Positions 15,896 through 22,441 of a stretch of 22,441 nt of DNA are shown here, one piece after another (the first letter of the stretch is position 1; the number at the start of each line of letters is the position of its first letter). The DNA lies in contig JAVIYP010000042.1 of assembly GCA_031323845.1 (NCBI GenBank), forward strand, positions 1 to 22,441, given 5' to 3'. The stretch comes from PUPG01 sp031323845. GTDB lineage: Bacteria > Bacteroidota > Bacteroidia > Bacteroidales > UBA7960. The translations under genes and the position numbers were made by a program. The notes beneath the pieces are model-generated. The model was not told the DNA's origin and did no database searches. It worked only from the letters and a program-made list of their open reading frames with translations.

Positions 15896-18136
15896 ATGCA
15901 AAAATCCGAAACGGAAAAAAAATACAGCAGGATCTGCACCCTGATCAATGAGGGTGGCCTTGCCGACGCCATGGTGTTGATCAGGCAATGGATCACTGAA
16001 AGCAAAAGAGAGTATTTCAATGATGAGTTGAATGTCCTGCAGGATAATTATGTCAACCTGCTGAAACATTCCTTTTCTGCTGTTTCAGACCCTGAGCGTG
16101 ATAAGGTATATACCTATCTGAAAAGGAGCATGCTGGAACTTGCCGACAAGCTGAAAGAGCTGTTGGTTATGGAAAAGGGCAGCGGAAATGTTCACTATCT
16201 GAAAAAAACACTATCCAGGGAACAGAAAATGGAACGATCGGAGGCGATGCAATTGCTTGAAAGCCTCGTTTTCGACAAGGAACTGGCCGGGCTGCTTAAA
16301 GATGTAAAGGTGGGCAATATGGCGGAAGTTGAGGAAAGGAGTCATGCGTTGTCGCTGATCTTTAATATTATATGGCTGACCGACGCTTACACCGATGATG
16401 AAATCAGGTTGCTGGAGGCCGTATCTGATTCTGAAAAGTTGCCGTGGTACGATAAAGCATTGATCGTCAGCGCGCTGACCCTCAGTCTGCTGAGGTATTT
16501 CGAAGTCAACAAGTTTATGCTGCTGTTCCGCTTCGTTGAAAAACAGCAGGAGTTTGTCGCGGAAAGAGCTCTTGTGGGTCTCTTCGTCGGATTTCTGAAG
16601 TACAACAACAGGTATTCATTGTACCCCGTACTTCGGGAAAAAACCCTGGCGCTAAAGGAGTTTCCACACATAGAACAACACATTGAAGCGATACTTATTC
16701 AGTTTGCAAAATCGAGGGAAACCGAAAAGGTCAAGAAAAAGTGGGATGAAGAGATCCTTCCGGAAATGATGAAGATGCGCCCGCGGATTGAGAAAAAACT
16801 GGACCTTGACAATCTCTTTCCTGACTTTGTCGAAGAGGAGGAGGGAAATCCTGACTGGCAAACGGTTTTCGAAGACGCTCCTGATCTGCTCAACAAACTG
16901 CAGGAGTTAACGGAAATGCAAATGGATGGTATGGATGTTTTTATCAGCGCTTTCGCACCCTTGAAGCATTTCCCCTTTTTCAGGGAGCTGGGAAACTGGT
17001 TCGTGCCGTTTTACAGCGACAACCCCCTGATACAGTCTTCAGTGACAGCAAAAGAGGATGGTCCTGATATGAAGCCACTTGTCGATAAACTTGAACACAC
17101 CTATTTCATGTGCAACTCCGACAAATACTCCTTTTGTCTGAACCTGGGCCTTATTCCCGACCAGCAAAAAGCCATGATGATGAATATGCTGAACAGTGAA
17201 ATGGAAAACATTTCCGAAATGGAGAAAGACCAGAAGCTGCTGAACAGCATGGCCCGCTCAAAAAGCGTTTACACCCAGTACTTTCAGGACCTGTATCGTT
17301 TTTATAAGCTGCATCCGTGGCACAATGAGTTCGAAGATATTTTCGACATGGATATGGACTTGTATGAAACCTGTTTTGCCAACCAGCTTATTTCCGGAAG
17401 CAAAACCATCCGGAATATTGCAGAGCTGCTGTTTGACAAGCATTTTTATGATGACGCCCTGAAAGTGTTCTTATCCATCCTTGAAAAAGACAAAAGCAAT
17501 ATTGAACTGTTTGAAAAAATTGCTTTTTGTTTTGAGAAAACCGGTGACCTGAACAGTGCTTATATTTATTATCAGAAGGCCGATCTTATAGAAACGGGAA
17601 GAATGTGGATCATCAGGAAGCTTGCTTACTGCTGCAAGTACCTGAACAAATGGAAGGAAGCCCTGGGCTATTACCGCCAGGCAGAAAAACTTGATGAAGA
17701 AGATATGCGCATTCAGGCCGGTATCGGGCAGTGTCTCATTCACCTTGAACGTTACGGTGAAGCACTCGACTATTTTTTCAAAGTAGAAGTACTGGCTCCT
17801 GAAAATCAAAAAATTCGGAGACCGCTGGCCTGGTGTTCCTTCCTGCTGGGCAAATTCGACACCGCCAGGGATTATCTCGAACGCCTGCTGCTCAACGATC
17901 CGGACAACCACCACGACCTGATCAACCTGGGCCATGTGCTTTGGTGTATGAATAGCCCGGCCGAGGCCTTCAGAACCTATGTCAAAAGCATTAGAGCCTG
18001 CAAAAGCATCAAAGATTTTGAGACAGCCTTCGATGAGGACAGAAAACACCTGGCATCGCATGGCATTGATACGCATGAAATGAACCTGATGCTTGATTAC
18101 CTTAAACTTGAGACCAGAAGGAATAATGAGAAATAA
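15896..18136 (+). CDS. tetratricopeptide repeat protein
   Basis: The 746-residue soluble-looking protein has no signal peptide. The C-terminal third (about 500-715) holds consecutive TPR units, for example DALKVFLSILEKDKSNIELF, SAYIYYQKADLI, EALGYYRQAEKLDEED and EALDYFFKVEVLAPENQK, and predicts a superhelical protein-binding scaffold. The N-terminal 500 residues are helical and charged and match no domain I recognise; they may be degenerate helical repeats. The ATG at 15896 (MQKSETEKKYSRICTLIN) follows the phosphoesterase stop by 82 bp on the same strand. It could therefore belong to the same operon, but no overlap or coupling is seen. Function is unknown. Confidence 0.85.
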   Translation: MQKSETEKKYSRICTLINEGGLADAMVLIRQWITESKREYFNDELNVLQDNYVNLLKHSFSAVSDPERDKVYTYLKRSMLELADKLKELLVMEKGSGNVHYLKKTLSREQKMERSEAMQLLESLVFDKELAGLLKDVKVGNMAEVEERSHALSLIFNIIWLTDAYTDDEIRLLEAVSDSEKLPWYDKALIVSALTLSLLRYFEVNKFMLLFRFVEKQQEFVAERALVGLFVGFLKYNNRYSLYPVLREKTLALKEFPHIEQHIEAILIQFAKSRETEKVKKKWDEEILPEMMKMRPRIEKKLDLDNLFPDFVEEEEGNPDWQTVFEDAPDLLNKLQELTEMQMDGMDVFISAFAPLKHFPFFRELGNWFVPFYSDNPLIQSSVTAKEDGPDMKPLVDKLEHTYFMCNSDKYSFCLNLGLIPDQQKAMMMNMLNSEMENISEMEKDQKLLNSMARSKSVYTQYFQDLYRFYKLHPWHNEFEDIFDMDMDLYETCFANQLISGSKTIRNIAELLFDKHFYDDALKVFLSILEKDKSNIELFEKIAFCFEKTGDLNSAYIYYQKADLIETGRMWIIRKLAYCCKYLNKWKEALGYYRQAEKLDEEDMRIQAGIGQCLIHLERYGEALDYFFKVEVLAPENQKIRRPLAWCSFLLGKFDTARDYLERLLLNDPDNHHDLINLGHVLWCMNSPAEAFRTYVKSIRACKSIKDFETAFDEDRKHLASHGIDTHEMNLMLDYLKLETRRNNEK

Positions 18137-18242
18137 AAATGAAACTGACGCAGCGTTTTGTGTTCTGTTGTCGTCTTTAATTATGTAATAACATTGGCAT
18201 AGCTCTTTTTTTATTGACAGAATACAAATCTATACAACGTCT

Positions 18243-18268
18243 CCCGGGTTGTTTTACCGGGTGTTTTT
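18243..18268 (+). terminator. intrinsic terminator after the TPR gene
   Basis: CCCGG (18243-18247) pairs with CCGGG (18257-18261) around a 9-nt loop, followed by TG and TTTTT (18264-18268) and further T-rich sequence. It lies about 107 bp after the TPR stop codon and would end that transcription unit. Confidence 0.55.
18245..18256 (+). repeat. 12-bp direct repeat, left copy
   Basis: CGGGTTGTTTTA at 18245-18256 recurs exactly at 18500-18511. The two copies flank the structured intergenic segment. They may be parts of two similar terminators or a duplication flanking an inserted element. Confidence 0.7.
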
Positions 18269-18298
18269 CTCCTTTTTCCAATATATAGTTTCATTTTT

Positions 18299-18307
18299 TA
18301 GGTTTTG
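18299..18307 (+). promoter_or_regulatory. -7-like box of the putative structured RNA
   Basis: TAGGTTTTG (18299-18307) is TAnnTTTG with one extra T. A start site about 4 nt after it, near 18311, coincides with the 5' edge of the outer stem (18312). No -33 TTTG is evident, so this is suggestive only. Confidence 0.35.
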
Positions 18308-18467
18308 TATTCGTTTCAGGGGATACGGAAATGACCGCAGACGTTCCATTAGCTCTATAGCAGGGTAAGGAAGTCCAAAAAACAACATTAACCAAAGCAA
18401 CTAACCATGCGGTCATTTCCCTGAAACGTTGTTTATCGGTTTGTGGCAACACAAACAATGCGAAACT

Positions 18468-18515
18468 CCCGTTTGAGAGACCAAAAAAGAGTCTTCAGGC
18501 GGGTTGTTTTATTTT
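18468..18515 (+). terminator. terminator-like 3' hairpin of the structured segment
   Basis: CCCG (18468-18471) pairs with CGGG (18500-18503). Inside it, TG-GAGAC (18474-18481, one bulged A) pairs with GTCTTCA (18491-18497), leaving an A-rich loop. TTGTTTTATTTTATT follows at 18504-18518. Stem plus U-rich tail looks like an intrinsic terminator. Confidence 0.5.
18500..18511 (+). repeat. 12-bp direct repeat, right copy
   Basis: Exact second copy of CGGGTTGTTTTA; see 18245-18256. The repeats are 255 bp apart start to start. Confidence 0.7.
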
Positions 18516-18572
18516 ATTGGGGCATGTCCTGAAGCGGAACAACAAAAACAACAGGGCAAGTGTGTTTACAAC

Positions 18573-19376
18573 ATGAAAAGTAATGATCACAAGGTTATAC
18601 TGACCTTTCTCATTGTGCTGATACCTGTGTATCTGCTCTTTCTGAGCGGGTGCCGGAAAAATGATTCATTGGTTGACTTTCCCGTAGCACTTACCCTTGA
18701 ACTGAGAGAAGTCTTCCTGAACGACGCACGACATACGGCGCTGTTTGTCTCAACCGTGCAGGAGTACGAGTGCATCAACTATGAAATAGAATTCCAGTAT
18801 ACCCAGACAACACAGCACAGGCATATCGCGTTTACCGGCATATATGTGCCTTCAACCTGTGCTACCGCCATAGGCCCCGCAACTGCATATATATTATTGG
18901 GAGAGATGGATGCCGACCGGCACGATGTGCTTTTTGACATTGATAAAGACCTTTTGAAAACAGCATTTGATGTTGATGACAGCAGTATTCATGTTGTTGT
19001 TGAGGAAGGTGAAACCGAACTGCTTGACTTTGTAGAATATACCATGAAAAGGCTCCCGGAAGATTATGTGTGGGGCTATATTATTGCCAGATCATCCGAA
19101 AACCAAAACTCCTTTGATGACTTTTTTGACAAACTCTGGAATACAGGAGCTCTTCCGCAAGACCTGCCTCCGGGAAACTACGGTTTCTTCAGGATAACTG
19201 AAGACAAGGAAATGATCCTTTTCAGCTATGATGTAAGTTATTATCCGGATCATTTCTTCATCTGTACGACAGATAATGACTTTTACCAATTGCAGGCTGT
19301 AGCCGAAAGCTTTTCGGAGCATTATGTCATCGTCCTGTTTTCAGCCCGGGGCGACTATTACCATAACCAGCTTTGA
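18573..19376 (+). CDS. hypothetical lipoprotein
   Basis: From the ATG at 18573 the product has 267 residues and a clear lipoprotein signal peptide: a basic N-terminus, a hydrophobic core (about 8-24) and the lipobox LSGC with Cys27, followed by RKND. It should be lipid-anchored in the envelope. The mature part is acidic and rich in aromatic residues, with no domain I recognise. The frame stays open upstream to a TTG at 18504, but that lies in the terminator-like sequence, and the added 23 residues would bury the signal peptide, so the ATG is preferred. It stands alone: the structured RNA segment precedes it and the sigma factor gene follows 115 bp downstream. Confidence 0.8.
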   Translation: MKSNDHKVILTFLIVLIPVYLLFLSGCRKNDSLVDFPVALTLELREVFLNDARHTALFVSTVQEYECINYEIEFQYTQTTQHRHIAFTGIYVPSTCATAIGPATAYILLGEMDADRHDVLFDIDKDLLKTAFDVDDSSIHVVVEEGETELLDFVEYTMKRLPEDYVWGYIIARSSENQNSFDDFFDKLWNTGALPQDLPPGNYGFFRITEDKEMILFSYDVSYYPDHFFICTTDNDFYQLQAVAESFSEHYVIVLFSARGDYYHNQL

Positions 19377-19441
19377 TCATTATATTATTTTGATTGATAT
19401 TATTTAGGTTCTTTGATTTGTTGATTAGTTTTTCTTCGCAT

Positions 19442-19471
19442 TTTGCCAATTATTTAGTTTTACTATCTTTG
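19442..19471 (+). promoter_or_regulatory. full-consensus promoter of the ECF sigma operon
   Basis: TTTG (19442-19445) and TATCTTTG (19464-19471), 18 bp apart, form one of the two best matches to the Bacteroidetes -33/-7 consensus in the window. The predicted start site is about 19475, giving a leader of only about 17 nt before the GTG start at 19492. Because it looks like a primary-sigma promoter, the operon is probably expressed constitutively, with control exerted on the sigma protein. Confidence 0.7.
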
Positions 19472-19474
19472 TTT

Positions 19475-19495
19475 ATGCAAAGTGGTAACAGGTGA
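19475..19495 (+). CDS. possible 6-codon leader ORF (MQSGNR) before the sigma gene
   Basis: ATG at 19475 falls on the predicted transcription start and opens a six-codon frame ending in TGA at 19493-19495. That TGA overlaps the GTG start of the sigma factor (19492-19494) in the arrangement GTGA, typical of translational coupling. Such a short frame can occur by chance. Confidence 0.25.
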   Translation: MQSGNR

Positions 19496-20040
19496 ATACT
19501 GAAAAAAAGATCATAAAGGGTTGTCTGCGGCAGCATAAAGCTGACCAGTATCGCCTTTATGCCATGTATTCGAAAAAAATGTTTGGCATTTGCCTCCGGT
19601 ATTCCGGCAGCTACGAAGAAGCCCAGGATATTTTGCAGGATGGCTTTGTTAAGGTGTTTAAATATCTGCATACGTTTAAGGGAAAATCAGGCCTGGAAGC
19701 ATGGATCAGGAAAATATTCATCAACACAGCTATTGAGAAATACAGGGAACGTGTGTACCACCTGCCGATTGACCTGCTGCCCGAGAATGGTGACTTCAGG
19801 AGTCAGAGCAACACTCCCGACATGCTCCACGTTAAGGACATCCTGGCATTTGTGCAGAACCTTCCGGCCCAATACCGCCTTGTATTTAACCTCTATGCCC
19901 TTGAAGGGTATTCGCACAAGGAAATCGGCGAAACCCTGAATATATCCGAATCTACATCAAGGTCAAACCTTGCCCGGGCAAGATCGCTGTTGAAAGAAAA
20001 ACTGAACAAAGAAGCTGAATTGATTTTGAAAGTGGTTTAG
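19492..20040 (+). CDS. ECF-type RNA polymerase sigma factor
   Basis: The 182-residue protein has the two-domain layout of extracytoplasmic-function sigma factors. Region 2 (about 15-85) contains AQDILQDGFVKVFKYLHTF for core binding and -10 recognition. Region 4 (about 120-170) contains LPAQYRLVFNLYALEGYSHKEIGETLNISESTSRSNLARAR, a helix-turn-helix for -35 recognition. A variable linker separates them. The start is GTG at 19492; no earlier in-frame start was preferred because the promoter lies immediately upstream. The next gene begins 14 bp after the stop and has an anti-sigma-like N-terminus, so the pair is probably a sigma/regulator unit. The target regulon cannot be inferred. Confidence 0.93.
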   Translation: MNTEKKIIKGCLRQHKADQYRLYAMYSKKMFGICLRYSGSYEEAQDILQDGFVKVFKYLHTFKGKSGLEAWIRKIFINTAIEKYRERVYHLPIDLLPENGDFRSQSNTPDMLHVKDILAFVQNLPAQYRLVFNLYALEGYSHKEIGETLNISESTSRSNLARARSLLKEKLNKEAELILKVV

Positions 20041-20054
20041 CAGTACTGATAAAA

Positions 20055-21401
20055 GTGAGTGAGCATTACATAGACAACAGGTTCCGCGAGGAACTTAAGG
20101 GATTGGAAGCCAACCCCCCGGTGGAGGCTTGGCTGGCTATTGCCGATGAACTCGACAAGTCGGCAAGGAAACGCCGCGGCTTGCAGTTTTTCAGAATTGC
20201 CGCAGCCATCACTGCCCTTGTTGCTGCCTCTTTTTCTTTCTGGTTTCTGAGCAACTCTCCCCTGGAAACTATCACCCTGGCCGAACAAGCGGTGCCGGAT
20301 CCGATGGCCTCCATGAATACCAGCCTGGGCCTTGAAACCACGGATGTGGCCGGTTTGCTCCTCAGTGATGCCAGGGAATACACTGCCTTGAATACCGGTT
20401 TGCCGGCCCGCACTGCGCCAGTCCAAACCTCCCTGCTGACACCCCGAGGGTTCTCAGCGCACATTCAGGCAAATAAAGAACCCCATGTCCCGGAAAACCG
20501 GATGATGCCGCCCGTTACCCTGCTTTACGCTAACGAAACCATCGTCGATAACCGCAATATCACAGGACAGATAGTTACGCTGCTGTCACAAAACACCTTG
20601 CCCGCAACCAGGATCAGTCTCGGTGCCCACGTGGCTCCACAGTACAGCTTTCGCCTGCATATGAACGATGCAGGTCCGCTGGCACACCAGATTCCTTTCC
20701 AGTCGCTCGAAGAACAAATACTGACCTACAATACGGGAATCAGCGCATATTATGCCGTGTCATCACGGTTCAGCATCCAGTCGGGAATCAATTACGTCAA
20801 TACCGGTCAGTATGTCAGGGATATATTCTCCTATGCCAATCCTGTCAATATCCCACTGTTTGAAACAAACACCAAAACAGGTGTTTTTTATCACCCGCAA
20901 ACCATCCTGACGTCACAGGGAAGTATAGTCTTTTCTGACCAGTATCACTACTATGCTGATGTGCAATCGTTCCGGGTCATTACAGATAAACAGTACCTCG
21001 AACATGCGGGCACCCAAACCCTGAGGAGAGCCAATGAAGGACTTACCCAGGTATTCCGTTTTCTGGAAGTTCCTCTGGTTGCCCGGTACCAGGTGTTTCA
21101 ATCAGCATTCGGCGTTGAGCTAAAAGGCGGAGTTGCGGGCCATTACCTGTTGAGCAATGACGTTTTCCTGGGAACGGATATTACTCAGAACCCGGTGGGT
21201 GAAACATTCGGTGTAAATAAATTCAACCTTTCTGTTATAGGAGGCTTGTCGATGAATGTGCCGCTTACCGCCAGGGTTAGTTTTCACATGGAGCCAACAG
21301 CCCAACTGTTTCTTCAGCCTGTGGCTACCCAGGGCGTGCTGACAGGCAACGCCTATCCCTACAGTTTTTCATTGCAAACCGGCTTCACCTACGGTTTCTG
21401 A
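20055..21401 (+). CDS. membrane protein with anti-sigma-like N-terminus and outer-membrane beta-barrel-like C-terminus
   Basis: The 448-residue product starts with a cytoplasm-like segment (1-43) containing LKGLEANPPVEAWLAIADELDK, a pattern common in Bacteroidetes proteins encoded after ECF sigma genes. A basic RKRR precedes a single transmembrane helix (about 44-65). Residues about 70-190 look like a linker. Residues about 195-448 alternate polar and hydrophobic strands (ISAYYAVSSRFSIQSGINYV, VSFHMEPTAQLFLQP) and end in TGFTYGF with a terminal Phe, as outer-membrane barrels do. The start is GTG at 20055, 14 bp after the sigma stop. An anti-sigma role is inferred from position and N-terminal pattern; how an inner-membrane helix and a barrel coexist is unclear. 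Confidence 0.82.
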   Translation: MSEHYIDNRFREELKGLEANPPVEAWLAIADELDKSARKRRGLQFFRIAAAITALVAASFSFWFLSNSPLETITLAEQAVPDPMASMNTSLGLETTDVAGLLLSDAREYTALNTGLPARTAPVQTSLLTPRGFSAHIQANKEPHVPENRMMPPVTLLYANETIVDNRNITGQIVTLLSQNTLPATRISLGAHVAPQYSFRLHMNDAGPLAHQIPFQSLEEQILTYNTGISAYYAVSSRFSIQSGINYVNTGQYVRDIFSYANPVNIPLFETNTKTGVFYHPQTILTSQGSIVFSDQYHYYADVQSFRVITDKQYLEHAGTQTLRRANEGLTQVFRFLEVPLVARYQVFQSAFGVELKGGVAGHYLLSNDVFLGTDITQNPVGETFGVNKFNLSVIGGLSMNVPLTARVSFHMEPTAQLFLQPVATQGVLTGNAYPYSFSLQTGFTYGF

Positions 21402-21459
21402 CCTCCATTACGGCATCAAACGAATCCAGACTGCCAGCTGCCCGGCTGTTTAGCCACTG

Positions 21460-22209
21460 TTAACGAAGCTTTCCGACCGGCATCAGATACAATACCCTGT
21501 AAGAGTCACCCAGTTTCAGTATATCTTCCACTTCGTCGTCACGGTAGGCTCCTATGACCACAGTGCCCAGGTCAAGCGCAGCAGCCTGCAGGTGGACATT
21601 CTGGGAGGCATGGCCCACTTCATTGTATACATAACGAATGCCCCGTTCGCCATACCGGGCAGTAGTGCGCTCCAGAACGGCAGCAAACACCAGGACCGCA
21701 CCGCCTTTAAGGATCATGGACTGACTCAGACATGCACGGAAGAGATCCTCTGAAACATCTTCGCTGCGAACCAGCTCCAGCACATGGCTGTGCGGCCGGT
21801 AATGATATATACCCCTTGTCAGCCCTGCTACATGATTAACAACCACAAACATTTCAAGAGGAAAGGTGGCACCGGCCGAAGGAGCCGTCCGAAATCCCCT
21901 CTCTGAAGTAATACCCTGAGCCGACCACAGCAACTGCGACAACTCCCGCATCGACAAAGGCTTGTCGGCATAAGACCTTACCGACCTGCGTAAGGTAATC
22001 GACTTTTCAAGGCTCATGGCCCCGTCTAAAGTAACTTCGGGTAGATGGATCATAGCATCTGTCTGGTTTAATGGTGCAAACTTGTTTTCAGCAGTCACTG
22101 TGGCGTTTTGCCCGGAAGAAGGGGTCATACTGCGCGACCCCACCCGAAACAGTATGGCCACGATGCCCAATAAGGCAAAAACAATAAAAATGGTAAGATA
22201 CTTTTTCAT
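21460..22209 (-). CDS. membrane-anchored SagB/ThcOx-type nitroreductase
   Basis: The 249-residue protein has an N-terminal signal anchor (about 4-22) followed by a nitroreductase-fold domain of the SagB/ThcOx type, which binds FMN. Signatures are LRRSVRSYADKPLS (73-86) for phosphate contacts, RTAPSAGATFPLE (107-119), and EVGHASQNVHLQAAALDLG (197-215). SagB-type enzymes dehydrogenate azolines to azoles in peptide natural products, but single-domain relatives are common in bacteria and their substrates are mostly unknown. No cyclodehydratase, YcaO or precursor-peptide gene is adjacent, so a role in peptide modification is not supported. The anchor places the enzyme outside the cytoplasm. It converges on the barrel gene with about 58 bp between the stops. 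Confidence 0.9.
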   Translation of the reverse strand: MKKYLTIFIVFALLGIVAILFRVGSRSMTPSSGQNATVTAENKFAPLNQTDAMIHLPEVTLDGAMSLEKSITLRRSVRSYADKPLSMRELSQLLWSAQGITSERGFRTAPSAGATFPLEMFVVVNHVAGLTRGIYHYRPHSHVLELVRSEDVSEDLFRACLSQSMILKGGAVLVFAAVLERTTARYGERGIRYVYNEVGHASQNVHLQAAALDLGTVVIGAYRDDEVEDILKLGDSYRVLYLMPVGKLR

Positions 22210-22273
22210 GGGTTTGTGTTTATGTGTGTACTTGAATATCTGCGTTTTGAGAATATACCCAAGATGCTAAGCT

Positions 22274-22353
22274 GATGTGCAGATGTGAAAATGTGCAGAT
22301 GTGAAAATGTGCAGATGTGCAAATGTGCAAATGTGCAAATGTGAAGATGTGAT
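22274..22353. repeat. ten tandem copies of an 8-bp repeat
   Basis: Ten consecutive 8-bp units occupy exactly 80 bp, with consensus RATGTGMA: mostly GATGTGCA, AATGTGCA or GATGTGAA, and a final GATGTGAT. The array begins 65 bp upstream of the nitroreductase start codon in intergenic DNA. There are no unique spacers, so it is not a CRISPR array. Confidence 0.95.
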
Positions 22354-22373
22354 GATCCGTCATGTTATAGAAG

Positions 22374-22422
22374 TTTTTCACTTTTCATTCTTCACTTTAT
22401 CTGCTTTTGGCCCTTGGCTTTT
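22374..22422. repeat. degenerate low-complexity tail after the octamer array
   Basis: After the octamers comes a degenerate TTTTCACTTTTCATTCTTCACTTT stretch written as short pyrimidine-rich TTCA/TCAC units (22374-22399), then CTTTTGGCCC and CTTGGCTTTT (22402-22422). These look like further decayed short tandem motifs. No ORF or promoter was identified between 22210 and the end of the window. Confidence 0.45.
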
Positions 22423-22441
22423 AGCAAGAAAACCTGCCAAC

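Larger units (their letters stand above)
18311..18515 (+). ncRNA. putative structured non-coding or leader RNA, about 200 nt
   Basis: The segment contains nested complementary arms. CGTTTCAGGG (18312-18321) pairs with CCCTGAAACG (18419-18428). After a 7-nt left bulge, AAATGACCGCA (18329-18339) pairs with TGCGGTCATTT (18408-18418). Inside, GAC-TTCC (18340-18347, one bulged G) pairs with GGAAGTC (18369-18375). A separate hairpin, GTTTGTG (18439-18445) with CACAAAC (18450-18456), is capped by a GCAA GNRA tetraloop, with outer GTTT/AAAC pairs (18431-18434, 18463-18466). The 3' end has a CCCG/CGGG-based hairpin (18468-18503) followed by a T-rich run. It could be a free small RNA or a cis-acting leader of the lipoprotein gene at 18573. 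It does not show RNase P, tmRNA, SRP or known riboswitch signatures that I can recognise. Confidence 0.55.

Noticed and set aside
18311..18515. Identity as RNase P RNA, tmRNA, SRP RNA or 6S RNA
   Set aside because: The GAGGAAAGTCC-type RNase P core, a tmRNA tag frame with CCA end, and the SRP GGAA/GCAG tip are absent. For 6S, the 5' end pairs with an internal region rather than the 3' end, so the overall fold does not match.
18504..18572. 23-codon TTG-started extension of the lipoprotein
   Set aside because: It lies in U-rich terminator-like sequence and would place the lipobox at residue 50, behind a non-signal segment; the ATG at 18573 gives a standard lipoprotein signal.
21460..22209. Part of a thiazole/oxazole-modified peptide cluster
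   Set aside because: No YcaO, SagC, transporter or precursor-peptide gene is visible in the window.
22274..22353. CRISPR array
   Set aside because: The units are 8 bp and directly adjacent, with no unique spacers and no cas genes.

Overview
The window looks like chromosomal DNA from a member of the Bacteroidota, probably Bacteroidales or a relative. The evidence is: repeated TAnnTTTG promoter -7 boxes of the Bacteroidetes type, few Shine-Dalgarno sequences, a secreted protein ending in a gliding-motility/type IX secretion (CHU_C) sorting domain, short RsmI and thymidine kinase forms typical of the phylum, and an ECF sigma gene followed by an anti-sigma-like/outer-membrane-barrel hybrid. No rRNA, tRNA, CRISPR array, transposase or phage gene was found.

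Positions 1-6200 form a plus-strand housekeeping block: a promoter and leader hairpin, rimP, nusA and infB (ribosome maturation, transcription elongation, translation initiation), then pgi. tdk is convergent with pgi and divergent from a conserved acidic hypothetical gene. That gene is followed by rsmI, which runs tail to tail into lepA with only 7 bp between the stop codons.

From 10.6 kb the content becomes more accessory: a 695-residue secreted CUB/P-domain protein with a type IX sorting tail, an AbgT-family transporter, a perfect 16-bp inverted repeat, and a small cluster in which a minimal nucleotidyltransferase overlaps a metallophosphoesterase by 8 bp, followed by a 746-residue TPR protein. 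A 436-bp gap (18137-18572) holds what looks like an unannotated structured RNA of about 200 nt with its own -7-like box, a GNRA-capped hairpin and a U-rich terminator; a 12-bp direct repeat flanks it. A lipoprotein gene follows.

The last part carries an ECF sigma factor with a full-consensus promoter, its membrane/barrel partner, a membrane-anchored SagB-type nitroreductase on the minus strand, and an 80-bp array of ten 8-bp repeats.

The strongest candidates for something undescribed are the structured RNA at about 18311-18515, the overlapping nucleotidyltransferase/phosphoesterase pair, and several genes whose -7 box sits within 2-6 bases of the start codon, suggesting leaderless or almost leaderless mRNAs. 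All calls were made by reading the sequence; no database search or folding program was run.
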